Below, in pieces: positions 8,519-19,823 of a stretch of 64,000 nucleotides of DNA (position 1 is the first letter of the stretch; each line of letters begins with the position of its first letter). A program made the translations under genes and the position numbers. The stretch spans positions 7,192,001 through 7,256,000 of the forward strand of contig NZ_CP092431.1 of NCBI RefSeq assembly GCF_022385335.1, written 5' to 3'. This DNA comes from Streptomyces deccanensis. Lineage in GTDB: Bacteria; Actinomycetota; Actinomycetes; Streptomycetales; Streptomycetaceae. Under the pieces are notes generated by a model that saw only the letters and a list, made by a program, of their open reading frames with translations, had not been told where the DNA came from and made no database searches.

Positions 8519-10372
8519 ATGCCGATGACCGAGCAGGCCACCGGGGCCCACCATCCGCAGCCGCGGCCCCGATCCGGAGGACCGACCACCCCCGTCGAGC
8601 ACGTCACGGGTGCGCAGTCCCTCATCCGCTCGCTTGAGGAGGTCGGGGCCGACACCGTGTTCGGCATCCCCGGGGGCACCATCCTGCCGGCGTACGACCC
8701 GATGATGGACTCCAAGCGGGTGCGCCACGTGCTGGTCCGCCACGAGCAGGGCGCCGGCCACGCGGCCACCGGTTACGCGCAGGCCACCGGCAAGGTCGGG
8801 GTGTGCATGGCGACGTCCGGGCCGGGCGCCACCAACCTGGTCACCCCGATCGCGGACGCGCACATGGACTCCGTGCCGCTGGTCGCGATCACCGGGCAGG
8901 TCGCGGTCAAGGCGATCGGCACGGACGCCTTCCAGGAGGCGGACATCGTCGGCATCACCATGCCGATCACCAAGCACAGCTTCCTGGTGACCAAGGCGGA
9001 GGACATCCCCCGGGCGATCGCGCAGGCGTTCCACATCGCCTCCACCGGCCGCCCGGGACCGGTCCTGGTCGACATCCCCAAGGACGTCCTCCAGGCGAAG
9101 ACCACCTTCTCCTGGCCGCCCGCCATGGACCTGCCCGGCTACCGGCCCGTCACCAAGCCGCACGCCAAGCAGATCCGTGAGGCCGCCAAGCTGATCACCG
9201 CCGCCAAGCGGCCCGTGCTGTACGTCGGCGGCGGTGTCCTCAAGGCGCGGGCCACGGCCGAGCTGAAGGTGCTGGCCGAGCTGACCGGCGCCCCCGTCAC
9301 CACCACCCTGATGGCGCTCGGCGCGTTCCCCGACAGCCACCCGCAGCACCTGGGCATGCCCGGCATGCACGGTTCGGTGGCCGCCGTGACCGGCCTGCAG
9401 AAGGCCGACCTGATCGTCGCGCTCGGCGCCCGCTTCGACGACCGCGTCACCGGCAAGCTGGACAGCTTCGCGCCGTTCGCCAAGATCGTCCACGCGGACA
9501 TCGACCCGGCGGAGATCGGCAAGAACCGCGCCGCCGACGTGCCGATCGTGGGGGACGCCCGCGAGGTCATCGCCGACCTGATCCAGGCGGTGCAGAAGGA
9601 GCACAGCGAGGGCGCGCAGGGCGACTACAGCGCCTGGTGGAAGGACCTCAACCGCTGGCGCGAGACCTACCCGCTCGGCTACGACCAGCCGGCCGACGGC
9701 TCGCTCTCCCCGCAGGCGGTCATCGAGCGCATCGGTCAGCTCGCCCCCGAGGGCACGATCTTCACGGCGGGCGTCGGCCAGCACCAGATGTGGGCCGCCC
9801 ACTTCATCCAGTACGAGAAGCCCGCCACCTGGCTGAACTCCGGCGGCGCCGGAACGATGGGGTACGCGGTCCCGGCCGCCATGGGCGCCAAGGCCGGCGC
9901 CCCGGACCGGCCGGTCTGGGCGATCGACGGCGACGGCTGCTTCCAGATGACCAACCAGGAACTGACCACCTGCGCCCTGAACAACATCCCGATCAAGGTC
10001 GCCATCATCAACAACGGCGCCCTCGGCATGGTCCGCCAGTGGCAGACGCTGTTCTACAACCAGCGCTACTCCAACACCGTCCTGCACAGCGGCCCGGACG
10101 ACGTGAACCCCAACGCCCGCGGCACCCGCGTCCCCGACTTCGTCAAGCTGTCGGAGGCCATGGGCTGTTACGCCATCCGCTGCGAGTCCCCGGACGACCT
10201 CGACAAGGTCATCGAGGAGGCGAACTCGATCAACGACCGCCCGGTCGTCATCGACTTCGTCGTCCACGAGGACGCGATGGTGTGGCCGATGGTCGCCGCC
10301 GGCACCTCCAACGACACGATCATGGCCGCCCGGGACGTCCGCCCCGACTTCGGCGACAACGAAGACGACTGA
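8519..10372 (+). CDS. ilvB: Acetolactate synthase large (catalytic) subunit
   Basis: 617 aa, full length for the family. It condenses two pyruvates, or pyruvate and 2-oxobutyrate, to acetolactate/acetohydroxybutyrate, the first common step of Val/Leu/Ile synthesis. The N-terminal TPP-binding domain carries [13 protein letters not shown] and the catalytic Glu region [14 protein letters not shown]. The central FAD/transhydrogenase-like domain has [12 protein letters not shown], and the C-terminal TPP/Mg site has [12 protein letters not shown] with the downstream INN. The start is ATG 8519 or ATG 8525. It is the first gene of ilvBNC and is controlled by the attenuator just upstream. Confidence 0.97.
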   Translation: MPMTEQATGAHHPQPRPRSGGPTTPVEHVTGAQSLIRSLEEVGADTVFGIPGGTILPAYDPMMDSKRVRHVLVRHEQGAGHAATGYAQATGKVGVCMATSGPGATNLVTPIADAHMDSVPLVAITGQVAVKAIGTDAFQEADIVGITMPITKHSFLVTKAEDIPRAIAQAFHIASTGRPGPVLVDIPKDVLQAKTTFSWPPAMDLPGYRPVTKPHAKQIREAAKLITAAKRPVLYVGGGVLKARATAELKVLAELTGAPVTTTLMALGAFPDSHPQHLGMPGMHGSVAAVTGLQKADLIVALGARFDDRVTGKLDSFAPFAKIVHADIDPAEIGKNRAADVPIVGDAREVIADLIQAVQKEHSEGAQGDYSAWWKDLNRWRETYPLGYDQPADGSLSPQAVIERIGQLAPEGTIFTAGVGQHQMWAAHFIQYEKPATWLNSGGAGTMGYAVPAAMGAKAGAPDRPVWAIDGDGCFQMTNQELTTCALNNIPIKVAIINNGALGMVRQWQTLFYNQRYSNTVLHSGPDDVNPNARGTRVPDFVKLSEAMGCYAIRCESPDDLDKVIEEANSINDRPVVIDFVVHEDAMVWPMVAAGTSNDTIMAARDVRPDFGDNEDD

Positions 10373-10397
10373 GAGCCGTAGGTAAAGGAACCCGACC

Positions 10398-12045
<1,648 letters not shown>

Positions 12046-12052
12046 TCCGAGG

Positions 12053-12099
12053 GGCCGGTCACGGCGGGGTTCACCCGGTGCCGTGACCGGCCTCGTTTT
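12053..12099 (+). terminator. ilvC terminator
   Basis: A perfect 13-bp stem (12053-12065 with 12080-12092) with a 14-base loop is followed by TCGTTTT. It lies 8 bases after the ilvC stop and closes the ilvBNC unit. Confidence 0.92.
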
Positions 12100-12274
12100 C
12101 ACGTCCGGGTGACCTTTCCCCGGTGGCGTGGGACGACGCCCCCGGCGCCACTACACTGCTGCACTACATACGCGTCGGGCCCACAGCGTCGTGCGTCTTC
12201 CACGCGGACACCACCCTCCACCGCCTGCGGCCGTCGGGACGGCCGTCCGCAGCATTGGATTTGTGAGGACTCAC

Positions 12275-13864
12275 GTGAGCTCGAAACCAGTCGTACTGAT
12301 CGCTGAAGAGCTGTCGCCCGCCACCGTCGACGCGCTGGGCCCGGACTTCGAGATCCGGAACGTCAACGGAGCGGACCGAGCCGAACTGCTCCCCGCCATC
12401 GCCGATGTCGACGCGATCCTGATCCGCTCGGCCACCAAGGTCGACGCCGAGGCGATCGCCGCCGCGAAGAAGCTGAAGGTCGTCGCGCGCGCCGGCGTCG
12501 GCCTGGACAACGTGGACGTCTCCGCCGCCACCAAGGCCGGCGTGATGGTCGTCAACGCCCCCACCTCGAACATCGTGACCGCCGCCGAGCTGGCCTGCGG
12601 TCTGCTCCTCGCCACCGCCCGCCACATCCCGCAGGCGAACACGGCGCTGAAGAACGGCGAGTGGAAGCGCAGCAAGTACACGGGCGTGGAGCTGGCCGAG
12701 AAGACCCTCGGTGTCGTCGGCCTCGGCCGCATCGGCGCCCTGGTCGCCCAGCGCATGTCCGCCTTCGGCATGAAGGTCGTCGCCTACGACCCCTACGTGC
12801 AGCCCGCGCGCGCCGCGCAGATGGGCGTGAAGGTCCTGTCGCTGGACGAGCTGCTGGAGGTCTCCGACTTCATCACCGTCCACCTGCCGAAGACCCCCGA
12901 GACGGTCGGCCTGATCGGCGCCGAGGCGCTGCAGAAGGTCAAGCCCTCGGTGCGCATCGTCAACGCCGCGCGCGGCGGGATCGTCGACGAGGCCGCGCTG
13001 TACTCGGCGCTCAAGGAGGGCCGCGTCGCCGGCGCCGGCCTCGACGTGTACGCCAAGGAGCCCTGCACCGACTCGCCGCTGTTCGAGCTGGACGAGGTCG
13101 TCTGCACCCCGCACCTGGGCGCCTCCACCGACGAGGCCCAGGAGAAGGCCGGTATCGCCGTGGCCCGCTCCGTGCGCCTCGCCCTCGCCGGTGAGCTGGT
13201 CCCGGACGCGGTGAACGTGCAGGGCGGTGTCATCGCCGAGGACGTCAAGCCGGGTCTGCCGCTCGCCGAGCGGCTCGGCCGGATCTTCACCGCGCTCGCC
13301 GGTGAGGTCGCGGTCCGCCTCGACGTCGAGGTGTACGGCGAGATCACCCAGCACGATGTGAAGGTGCTGGAGCTGTCCGCGCTCAAGGGTGTCTTCGAGG
13401 ACGTCGTCGACGAGACGGTGTCGTACGTCAACGCTCCGCTGTTCGCGCAGGAGCGCGGCGTGGAGGTGCGGCTGACGACGTCGTCCGAGTCGCCGGACCA
13501 CCGCAATGTCGTCACCGTGCGCGGCACGCTCGGCAGCGGCGAGGAGGTGTCGGTGTCCGGGACGCTTGCCGGGCCGAAGCACCACCAGAAGATCGTCGCG
13601 GTCGGTGAGTACGACGTGGATCTCGCGCTCGCCGACCACATGGTCGTCCTCAGCTACGTGGACCGGCCCGGTGTCGTCGGCACCGTGGGGCGGGTCTTCG
13701 GTGAGGCCGGTATCAACATCGCCGGGATGCAGGTCGCGCGTTCCGCGGCCGGTGGGGAGGCGCTGGCGGTGTTGACGGTGGACGACACGGTGCCGCCGGC
13801 GGTGCTTGCCGAGGTCGCCGAGGAGATCGGGGCGACGTCGGCGCGGTCGGTCAACCTGGTCTGA
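12275..13864 (+). CDS. serA: D-3-phosphoglycerate dehydrogenase, ACT-domain form
   Basis: 529 aa. It catalyses the first step of serine synthesis, oxidising 3-phosphoglycerate with NAD+. Substrate- and nucleotide-binding domains cover residues 1-310 (ARAGVGLDNVD, GVVGLGRIGALVAQR, NAARGGIVDEAAL, PHLGASTDEAQ). An intervening domain follows, and a C-terminal ACT domain starting near SYVDRPGVVGTVGRVF probably gives serine feedback. GTG 12275 has GAGGA at 5-base spacing; the longer open frame upstream lacks homology. It is transcribed separately from ilvC. Confidence 0.96.
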   Translation: MSSKPVVLIAEELSPATVDALGPDFEIRNVNGADRAELLPAIADVDAILIRSATKVDAEAIAAAKKLKVVARAGVGLDNVDVSAATKAGVMVVNAPTSNIVTAAELACGLLLATARHIPQANTALKNGEWKRSKYTGVELAEKTLGVVGLGRIGALVAQRMSAFGMKVVAYDPYVQPARAAQMGVKVLSLDELLEVSDFITVHLPKTPETVGLIGAEALQKVKPSVRIVNAARGGIVDEAALYSALKEGRVAGAGLDVYAKEPCTDSPLFELDEVVCTPHLGASTDEAQEKAGIAVARSVRLALAGELVPDAVNVQGGVIAEDVKPGLPLAERLGRIFTALAGEVAVRLDVEVYGEITQHDVKVLELSALKGVFEDVVDETVSYVNAPLFAQERGVEVRLTTSSESPDHRNVVTVRGTLGSGEEVSVSGTLAGPKHHQKIVAVGEYDVDLALADHMVVLSYVDRPGVVGTVGRVFGEAGINIAGMQVARSAAGGEALAVLTVDDTVPPAVLAEVAEEIGATSARSVNLV

Positions 13865-13981
13865 GGTCGCTGTTCCGCTGGGGCGGGGCCTGGTCGCCTG
13901 TGGGTGGCTGGGCCCCGCCTTTTGCGCCCCCGCCGCCCCTACCCGTCCCATCCCCAAGGGGCTGCGCCCCTTTGACCCCCA

Positions 13982-14132
13982 TGCGTCCGTCCGGTGGGGC
14001 TTCTCGCGCAGTTCCCCGCGCCCCTGAAAAAAGCGGGGCTGCGCCCCGGCTTTTTTCAGGCCCGCAGGGCCTGTCGCTTTTAGGGGCGCGGGGAACTGCG
14101 CGACCAGCCCCCACGCACCCGCACCCGACAAC
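13982..14132. repeat. Palindromic intergenic element, copy A
   Basis: An inverted repeat has outer arms sharing the core CGCGCAGTTCCCCGCGCCCC and its complement (left arm near 13991-14025, right arm 14082-14132). The middle contains another hairpin, CTGAAAAAAGC with GGCTTTTTTCAG (14024-14059), which could terminate serA transcription. The same element recurs at 34729-34887 and 43440-43563. This copy has a less well matched left flank. It occupies most of the serA/LuxR intergenic space. Confidence 0.9.
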
Positions 14133-14162
14133 CCACCCCCGGCCGCATGCCAGGATGGCCGC

Positions 14163-17099
14163 GTGGCTCAGAGCATCGTGCACGCGCCGTTCGTCGGGCG
14201 GGACACCGAGATGGCCCGGCTGCGGGACATGCTGGACCGGGCCGGCGCCGGGGAGCCCCGGGCCGTGCTGGTCGCGGGGGACGCGGGGGTCGGGAAGAGC
14301 CGGACCCTGGCGGAGGCCGCGGCGTACGCGGCACGCAACGGCACCGTCGTCCTCACCGGCCACTGCGTCGACCTCGGCGACGTCGGCCTGCCCTATCTCC
14401 CGTTCACCGAGATCCTCGGCGCCCTCGCCGCCGACGAGCGCTTCGCGCCGCTGCTGGAGGCGCACCCGGCCACCGCACGCCTCCTCGGCGGCGGAGCGGA
14501 CGGCAGCGACCGGCTCCAGCTCTTCGAGGGCGTCGCCGCGCTGCTGACGGACCTCGCCGGCACGACGCCCGTCCTGCTCGTGCTGGAGGACCTGCACTGG
14601 GCCGACCAGTCCTCGCGGGACCTGCTGCGCTTCCTGCTCAGCCGACCCGTGCTCCAGCGGCCCACCCCCGGCGCCCCCGCCCACCGGCTCGCCGTCTTCG
14701 CCTCGTACCGCGCGGACGATCTGCACCGTCGCCACCCGCTGCGCCCCCTGCTCGCCGAACTGGTGCGGCTGCCCGCCGTGGAACGGCTGGAGCTGAGGCC
14801 GATGCCGGACACGGAGGTGGCCCGGCTGGTGCGCTCGCTGCGCGCCGAGCCGCTGCCCGAGGCGACGGTGGGCCGGATCGTCGAGCGGGCGGAGGGCAAC
14901 GCGTTCTACGCGGAGGAGTTGCTGGCCGCGACGGCGGAGGAGCCCGGCGCGGTGCTGCCGAGCGGGCTGGCCGACGTGCTGCTGATCCGGATCGAGCAAC
15001 TGCCCGGCGCGGCCCAGCAGGTGCTGCGCACGGCCGCGGTCGCGGGCCGCAGGGTCGAGCACGAGCTGCTGCGGGACGCCGTGCAACTCTCCGACGACGA
15101 GCTGGAGTCGGCGCTGCGCGAGGCGGTCGGCCGCCAACTGCTGCTGCCGGGCGAGGGATCGACGTACGAGTTCCGGCACGCCCTCACCCGGGAGGCCGTC
15201 TACGCGGATCTGCTGCCGGGCGAACGGGTCCGGCTGCACGGGGTGTTCGCCAAGCTGCTGGCCCGCCGGGGGCGGGCGGGGGAGAGCGCCGAGCGTGCCC
15301 ACCACTCGCGCGAGAGCCATGACCTCGCCGACGCGCTGACGGCGTCCGTCGAGGCCGCCGACCACGCGCACGGCATCGGGGCGCCCGCCGAGGAACTGCG
15401 GCAGTTGGAGGGCGCCCTGGACCTGTGGTCGTCCGTGGACGCCGGGGCACGGCCCCGGGACCTGGACCCGGTGACCCTGACCCTGCGCGCCTCGGCCGCC
15501 GCCGCGCGGGCCGGGGAGAACCACCGCGCGGTCTCCCTCTCCCGTTCGGCGCTCGCCGGAGCGGGCCCGGACGCGGACTCCGAGCTGGCCGCCCGGGTGC
15601 GCTACACCCTCGCCGGCGACCTGATGCGCGTGGACCATCTTCAGGCCGCGTTCCGGTACAGCAGCGAGGCGCTGGCGATGATCCCCGCCGAGCCGCCGTC
15701 CCGTACCTGGGTGTGGGCGGCGGCCACGCATGTGATGGCGGCGCGGTACGTGGGGGAGGACGAGGAGGCCGGGCGGGTGGCGAGGGAGGCGCTCGCCGTC
15801 GCCGAGCGTCTCGGACTGGCCGACGCACAGGCCGATCTGGTCATCTCCGTGGTGGGCCTCGACCCCCGGAGCAACCGGCGTACGCCGCGGGGCCGGGCGC
15901 GGCTGCGTGACGCCCGCGAGCTGGCCCGTGGCGCGGGCAACGTCCCGGTGGAGATGCGGGCCCTGTTCAACCTGGCCGTCGGCTGTTTCGAATCCGGCGA
16001 CCTCGACGACTGCCTCGCCTGGCTCTCCGAGGGGCTGGACCGGGCGGGCCGCACCGGCCTGCTCTCCTCCCCGTACCCGGTGGAGATGCGGTACCTCCAC
16101 TCCCTCTGTCTCTACACGCTGGGCCGCTGGGACGAGTGCCTCCGCTCGGCCGCCGACGCCGACCGGCTGCCCGCGGACGCCGGCTACGCGGTGGGTCCCG
16201 CCCTGTACGTCGCCCTCGCCCGGGGTGACGAACAGGGCGCCGTCGACCGGGCGCGCGCGCTCCTGGAGGGGCAGTACGACTTCATGGCGGCCCTGGTCGC
16301 GGGCATCACGCTCGTCGAGGCGGCCGTCCTGCGGCACGATCCCCAGGCGGCGGTCGCGCAGTTCCGCGCGAGTGTCGCCACCCTCACCGAGCAGGTGGGG
16401 GCCCGGCCCGACGCGACCGTGCGGCTCGCCGCGCTCACGCTCGGGGCGATCGCGGACGCGGTGGCGGAGCGGCGGTCGGCCGGGGACGAGGAGGCGGTGC
16501 GGCGCTGGACCGCCACGGCCGAGGAGTTGGTGCGGGCCGCGAGGGACACGGCCGCCGTGGGGGAGGACGGGAGCGAGCAGGGCCCCGAGGGGCTGGCCTG
16601 GCTGGCGCGGGCCGAGGCGGAGTGGACGCGGGTGCGTACCGGCCCCGAGGTGGACGTCTGGCGCGGGGCGGTGGACGCGTTCGCGTTCGGTGATCCGTAC
16701 GAGTCGGCCCGTTGCCGGCTGCGGCTGGCGGAGGCGTTGCTGGCGGCGGGGGCGCGGGAGGAGGCGGAGGCCGAGGCGCGGGCGGTGGGGGAGACCGCCG
16801 ACCGGCTGGGCGCCGTGCCGCTGCGCGCCGCCCTGGACGCGTTGGCCCGGCGGGGACGGTTGGGCGAGGCACCGGGAGGCGGGGAGGTGCCCGCGCTGAC
16901 CGCGCGGGAGAGCGATGTCCTGCGGCTGCTCGCGCTCGGCCGGACCAACCGGCAGATCGGCGAGGAGCTGTTCATCACCGGGAAGACCGCGAGCGTCCAT
17001 GTGTCCAACATCCTGGCCAAGCTGGGGGCGACGAGCCGTACGGAGGCGGTGGCCGTCGCCTACCGGCAGGGGCTGATCACCACCGGCTCGCCGACCTGA
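14163..17099 (+). CDS. LAL-type LuxR-family ATPase transcriptional regulator
   Basis: 978 aa. It has an N-terminal AAA/AAA_16 ATPase domain with Walker A GDAGVGKS (39-46) and Walker B LLVLEDLHWAD. A long Ala/Leu-rich TPR-like middle follows, then a C-terminal LuxR HTH (LTARESDVLRLLALGRTNRQIGEELFI, KTASVHVSNILAKLG). It would be an ATP-dependent, ligand-sensing DNA-binding activator, size-typical for the class. GTG 14163 is the start. It lies directly after repeat copy A and before a TetR gene; its targets are unknown. It is paralogous to the truncated regulator at 1-1011. Confidence 0.93.
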   Translation: MAQSIVHAPFVGRDTEMARLRDMLDRAGAGEPRAVLVAGDAGVGKSRTLAEAAAYAARNGTVVLTGHCVDLGDVGLPYLPFTEILGALAADERFAPLLEAHPATARLLGGGADGSDRLQLFEGVAALLTDLAGTTPVLLVLEDLHWADQSSRDLLRFLLSRPVLQRPTPGAPAHRLAVFASYRADDLHRRHPLRPLLAELVRLPAVERLELRPMPDTEVARLVRSLRAEPLPEATVGRIVERAEGNAFYAEELLAATAEEPGAVLPSGLADVLLIRIEQLPGAAQQVLRTAAVAGRRVEHELLRDAVQLSDDELESALREAVGRQLLLPGEGSTYEFRHALTREAVYADLLPGERVRLHGVFAKLLARRGRAGESAERAHHSRESHDLADALTASVEAADHAHGIGAPAEELRQLEGALDLWSSVDAGARPRDLDPVTLTLRASAAAARAGENHRAVSLSRSALAGAGPDADSELAARVRYTLAGDLMRVDHLQAAFRYSSEALAMIPAEPPSRTWVWAAATHVMAARYVGEDEEAGRVAREALAVAERLGLADAQADLVISVVGLDPRSNRRTPRGRARLRDARELARGAGNVPVEMRALFNLAVGCFESGDLDDCLAWLSEGLDRAGRTGLLSSPYPVEMRYLHSLCLYTLGRWDECLRSAADADRLPADAGYAVGPALYVALARGDEQGAVDRARALLEGQYDFMAALVAGITLVEAAVLRHDPQAAVAQFRASVATLTEQVGARPDATVRLAALTLGAIADAVAERRSAGDEEAVRRWTATAEELVRAARDTAAVGEDGSEQGPEGLAWLARAEAEWTRVRTGPEVDVWRGAVDAFAFGDPYESARCRLRLAEALLAAGAREEAEAEARAVGETADRLGAVPLRAALDALARRGRLGEAPGGGEVPALTARESDVLRLLALGRTNRQIGEELFITGKTASVHVSNILAKLGATSRTEAVAVAYRQGLITTGSPT

Positions 17100-17153
17100 C
17101 CGCTGATCGCCGGAACCGCGCGGGGCATGGGACGTATGTGTAAAACGTGCGTC

Positions 17154-17184
17154 TTGGACGCTTGTTCAGGCGCGCGGTTACGCT
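17154..17184 (+). promoter_or_regulatory. Candidate promoter giving a leaderless tetR transcript
   Basis: TTGGAC (17154-17159) and TACGCT (17179-17184) are separated by 19 bases. The -10 ends 6 bases before the ATG at 17191, so transcription would begin at the start codon. No ribosome-binding site is visible upstream of the gene, which fits. Confidence 0.55.
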
Positions 17185-17190
17185 GACCCC

Positions 17191-17811
17191 ATGGGACACC
17201 GTGAGGATCTGCTCGAAGGCGCCAAGCGTTGCCTGCTGGAGAAGGGGTTCGCGCGGACGACCGCGCGCGACGTCGTCAGGGAGTCGGGGACGAACCTGGC
17301 GTCCATCGGCTACCACTACGGTTCGAAGGACGCGTTGCTGGCGCAGGCGTACGTGGCGATGGTCGAGGAGGTCTCGGACACCTTCGAGGGCGGCGGGGCG
17401 GTCGGCAGCGACAGTGATCCCGGCTCCGTCGAACGGTTCCGCGAGGTGTGGGCGAACGCCGTGGAGACCATGCGGGCGCCGGGTTCGATGTGGCGGCTCA
17501 GCATGGAGGTGCTGGCCATGGGGGACCAACTCCCGGAGGTGCGCGAGCATCTGGCGCGGGCCCAGCGGGAGGCCGCGCGCGGGATCGTGACGCTGTTCAT
17601 GGGCGGCCGGGACGAGGAGATCACGGACGCGGCGGCGGACACGCTCGGCCGCTTCTACCTCACCCTTCTGCTGGGCCTTGTCGCCCAGTGGACCTTCGAC
17701 CCCGACACCGCACCCGACGCCGAGGCCCTCACCGAGGGGCTCCGCCAGGTGATGGAGGTGGCGAAGGGCCAGGGTGGCGTCGCGGCGAAGGACCGGGGCG
17801 GCATCGTCTAG
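17191..17811 (+). CDS. TetR-family transcriptional regulator
   Basis: 206 aa. The N-terminal HTH covers residues ~1-50 (LLEGAKRCLLEKGFARTTARDVV, GYHYGSKDALL). The C-terminal helical ligand-binding domain resembles the TetR_C_6 type. It converges on the ABC importer operon and shares its final four bases (CTAG, 17808-17811) with the last ATPase gene, so both stop codons are TAG read from the same palindrome. Its position suggests a link to transport but does not prove one. Confidence 0.92.
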   Translation: MGHREDLLEGAKRCLLEKGFARTTARDVVRESGTNLASIGYHYGSKDALLAQAYVAMVEEVSDTFEGGGAVGSDSDPGSVERFREVWANAVETMRAPGSMWRLSMEVLAMGDQLPEVREHLARAQREAARGIVTLFMGGRDEEITDAAADTLGRFYLTLLLGLVAQWTFDPDTAPDAEALTEGLRQVMEVAKGQGGVAAKDRGGIV

Positions 17812-18509
17812 GCCGTGGCGGTCCGGGCGGCCGGTACGAGTCTTCCGGCGCGCATCTCGATCGAGCGGTCCGCGAAGTGGCGTACGACCGCGCGGTCGTG
17901 GCAGATGAAGAGGTAGCCGAGGTTCAGCTCGTCCTGGAGGTCGGCGAGCAGGTTGAGGACGCCGGCCCGGATGGAGGGGTCCAGGGCGGACACCGGCTCG
18001 TCGAGCACCAGCAGGCGTGGCTCGGACGCCAACGCCCGTGCGATGCCGACCCGTTGGCACTGACCGCCGGACAACTCGTGCGGGAAGCGGTCGCCGAGGG
18101 CCGGGCTCAGGCCGACCCGGTCCAGGAGTCCGGCGACCCGGGCGGGGCCCGTGGCGTCCCAGCGGCCCTGCACGCGCAGGGGTTCCGCCACCGCCTCCCG
18201 GACGCGGTGGCGAGGGCTGAGCGAGCCGTACGGGTCCTGGAAGACCGGCTGCATACGGGGCCGGAGCGCGCGCAGCTCGCGTTCGGTCAGGGAGGTCAAC
18301 TCCCGCCCCTCGAAGTGGACTTCGCCACCGTCAGGGCGGCGCAGCCGGAGCACGGCGGCGACCGTGGAGGACTTTCCGCAGCCGGACGGGCCGTTCAGGG
18401 CCAGCGTCTCGCCCGCCTCCACCGTGAAGGACACCCGGTCGACGGCGGTGACCGGGCCGTAGCGGACGACCAGGTCGCGCACGTCGAGCAGCGGGGCGTT
18501 CGGGTTCAC
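17808..18509 (-). CDS. ABC transporter ATP-binding protein (DppF/NikE-like)
   Basis: 233 aa. A cytoplasmic ATPase of a peptide/nickel-type importer with Walker A GPSGCGKS (~41-48), Q-loop PVFQDPYGSL, signature LSGGQCQRVGIARAL and Walker B LLVLDEPVSALD. It is shorter than typical DppF because it lacks the C-terminal oligopeptide extension. It overlaps the preceding ATPase gene by 4 bases (ATGA-type), so the two are probably translated together as a heterodimer. Confidence 0.93.
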   Translation of the reverse strand: MNPNAPLLDVRDLVVRYGPVTAVDRVSFTVEAGETLALNGPSGCGKSSTVAAVLRLRRPDGGEVHFEGRELTSLTERELRALRPRMQPVFQDPYGSLSPRHRVREAVAEPLRVQGRWDATGPARVAGLLDRVGLSPALGDRFPHELSGGQCQRVGIARALASEPRLLVLDEPVSALDPSIRAGVLNLLADLQDELNLGYLFICHDRAVVRHFADRSIEMRAGRLVPAARTATA

Positions 18510-19813
18510 GCGGGCTCCAGGAACAAGTCGGTCGCGGGGTGCGGGACTTCGTCCCAGCGGTGGCAGGAGACCTCATGCCCGTCCCTGGCCGTCCACGGCC
18601 GCGGTTCCTCGCGGCGGCAGCGGTCCTCCACGAGCGGGCAGCGCGGCGCGAAGGCGCAGCCCGGCGGGAGGGCGTCGGGGGCGGGCGGGGATCCGGGGAT
18701 GGAGGGCAGCCGACGGCGACGGCGGCGGCCGGGACCGGTGTCATCGTGGTCGCGATCGCCGTTGCCTCCGCCGAGGTCGCCGTCGTCCGGTGGGAGCGAC
18801 GCCAGCAGGCCCGCCGTGTACGGCGCCCGGGGGCGGCCCCACACGGTCGCCGCCGGGCCCTGTTCGACCTGACGTCCGGCGTACATCACCAGCACGCGGT
18901 CGGCGTGTTCCCGGACCACGCCCAGGTCATGGGTGACCAGCACGAGCGCGGCGCCGACGGCCTCCCGCTGGGCGGCGAGGACCCGCAGCACCTGTTCCTG
19001 GAGTTCCGCGTCGAGCGCGGTCGTGGGCTCGTCCGCGACGACGACATCGGGTTCGTTGATCGTCGCCATGGCGATCACGGCCCGCTGGCGCATGCCGCCG
19101 GAGTACTCGTGCGGATACGCCCGCGCCCTGCGTACGGCATCGGGGATGCCCACCCGGTCGAGCGCGGCGACCGCCCGGGCGCGGGCCTCCTTGCGCGAGA
19201 CGCGCGCCACCGACCGTACGGCCGCGGCGAGTTGGTCGCCCACGGGGTGCACGGGGGACAGCGCCGACAACGCGTCCTGGGGGACCAGGGCGATACGTCG
19301 GCCCCGCTGGGCGGCGAGGTCCGCGTCCCCGCGCAGTCGTACGGTTCCGCTGCTCGTCGCGCCCTCGGGCAGCATCCCGAGCAGCGCCCGGGCCGTGAGG
19401 GACTTGCCCGCGCCCGACTCGCCCACCAGCGCGAGCACTTCGCGCGGCCGCACGTCGAAGGACAGCCCCCGCACGGCCTCGACCCCACCGAACGCGACCC
19501 GCAGCCCGCGCACGGAGAGCAGCACGTCGGAGGCGGGCGATGCGGCGGACGCGGGCGATGCGGCGGAGGTCGGTCGTCCGTCCGTGGCCGGTGACACGGT
19601 GGAGGCCGGTGGCGCGTCGGACCCAGGCGGCGCGTCGGAGTCCGGCGGCAGGTCGGAGGTCGGCGCCGCGCCGGACCTGGGCGGCCCATCTGACGGGTGC
19701 GGCCCCGACGACGGCGGCGGCCCGTCTGACGGGTGCGGTCCATCTGACGGCGGCGGCCCATCCGACGTAGGCGGCACGTCGGACCTCTGGGGCGGTTCAG
19801 ACTTCGGTGGCAC
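18506..19813 (-). CDS. ABC transporter ATP-binding protein (DppD/NikD-like) with repetitive N-terminal linker
   Basis: About 435 aa. Residues 1-95 are a low-complexity Ser/Asp/Gly/Pro tract largely encoded by 18-bp repeats. The ATPase domain then starts at DVLLSVRGLRV, with Walker A GESGAGKS (131-138), signature YSGGMRQRAVIAMA, Walker B VVADEPTTALD, and the C-terminal oligopeptide-transporter extension CAFAPRCPLVEDRC. GTG 19813 is chosen because CAGAGGTCCGAC precedes it; an equivalent GTG lies a little downstream in the same context. It overlaps the permease stop by 17 bases, implying translational coupling. The true start could also be nearer the ATPase domain. Confidence 0.88.
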   Translation of the reverse strand: MPPKSEPPQRSDVPPTSDGPPPSDGPHPSDGPPPSSGPHPSDGPPRSGAAPTSDLPPDSDAPPGSDAPPASTVSPATDGRPTSAASPASAASPASDVLLSVRGLRVAFGGVEAVRGLSFDVRPREVLALVGESGAGKSLTARALLGMLPEGATSSGTVRLRGDADLAAQRGRRIALVPQDALSALSPVHPVGDQLAAAVRSVARVSRKEARARAVAALDRVGIPDAVRRARAYPHEYSGGMRQRAVIAMATINEPDVVVADEPTTALDAELQEQVLRVLAAQREAVGAALVLVTHDLGVVREHADRVLVMYAGRQVEQGPAATVWGRPRAPYTAGLLASLPPDDGDLGGGNGDRDHDDTGPGRRRRRRLPSIPGSPPAPDALPPGCAFAPRCPLVEDRCRREEPRPWTARDGHEVSCHRWDEVPHPATDLFLEPA

Positions 19814-19823
19814 GTCGGACCTC
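19680..19823. repeat. 18-bp tandem repeat, about eight units, spanning two overlapping gene ends
   Basis: Eight imperfect 18-base units run from 19680 (unit boundaries 19680, 19698, 19716, 19734, 19752, 19770, 19788, 19806). On the minus strand they encode hexapeptides such as SDGPPP in the ATPase N-terminus. The last units also encode the final residues of the permease in another frame and contain both candidate GTG starts. Confidence 0.88.

Noticed and set aside
13851..17000. 1049-codon minus-strand frame opposite the LAL regulator
   Set aside because: No domain content; the plus strand has Walker A and a LuxR HTH in the expected order.
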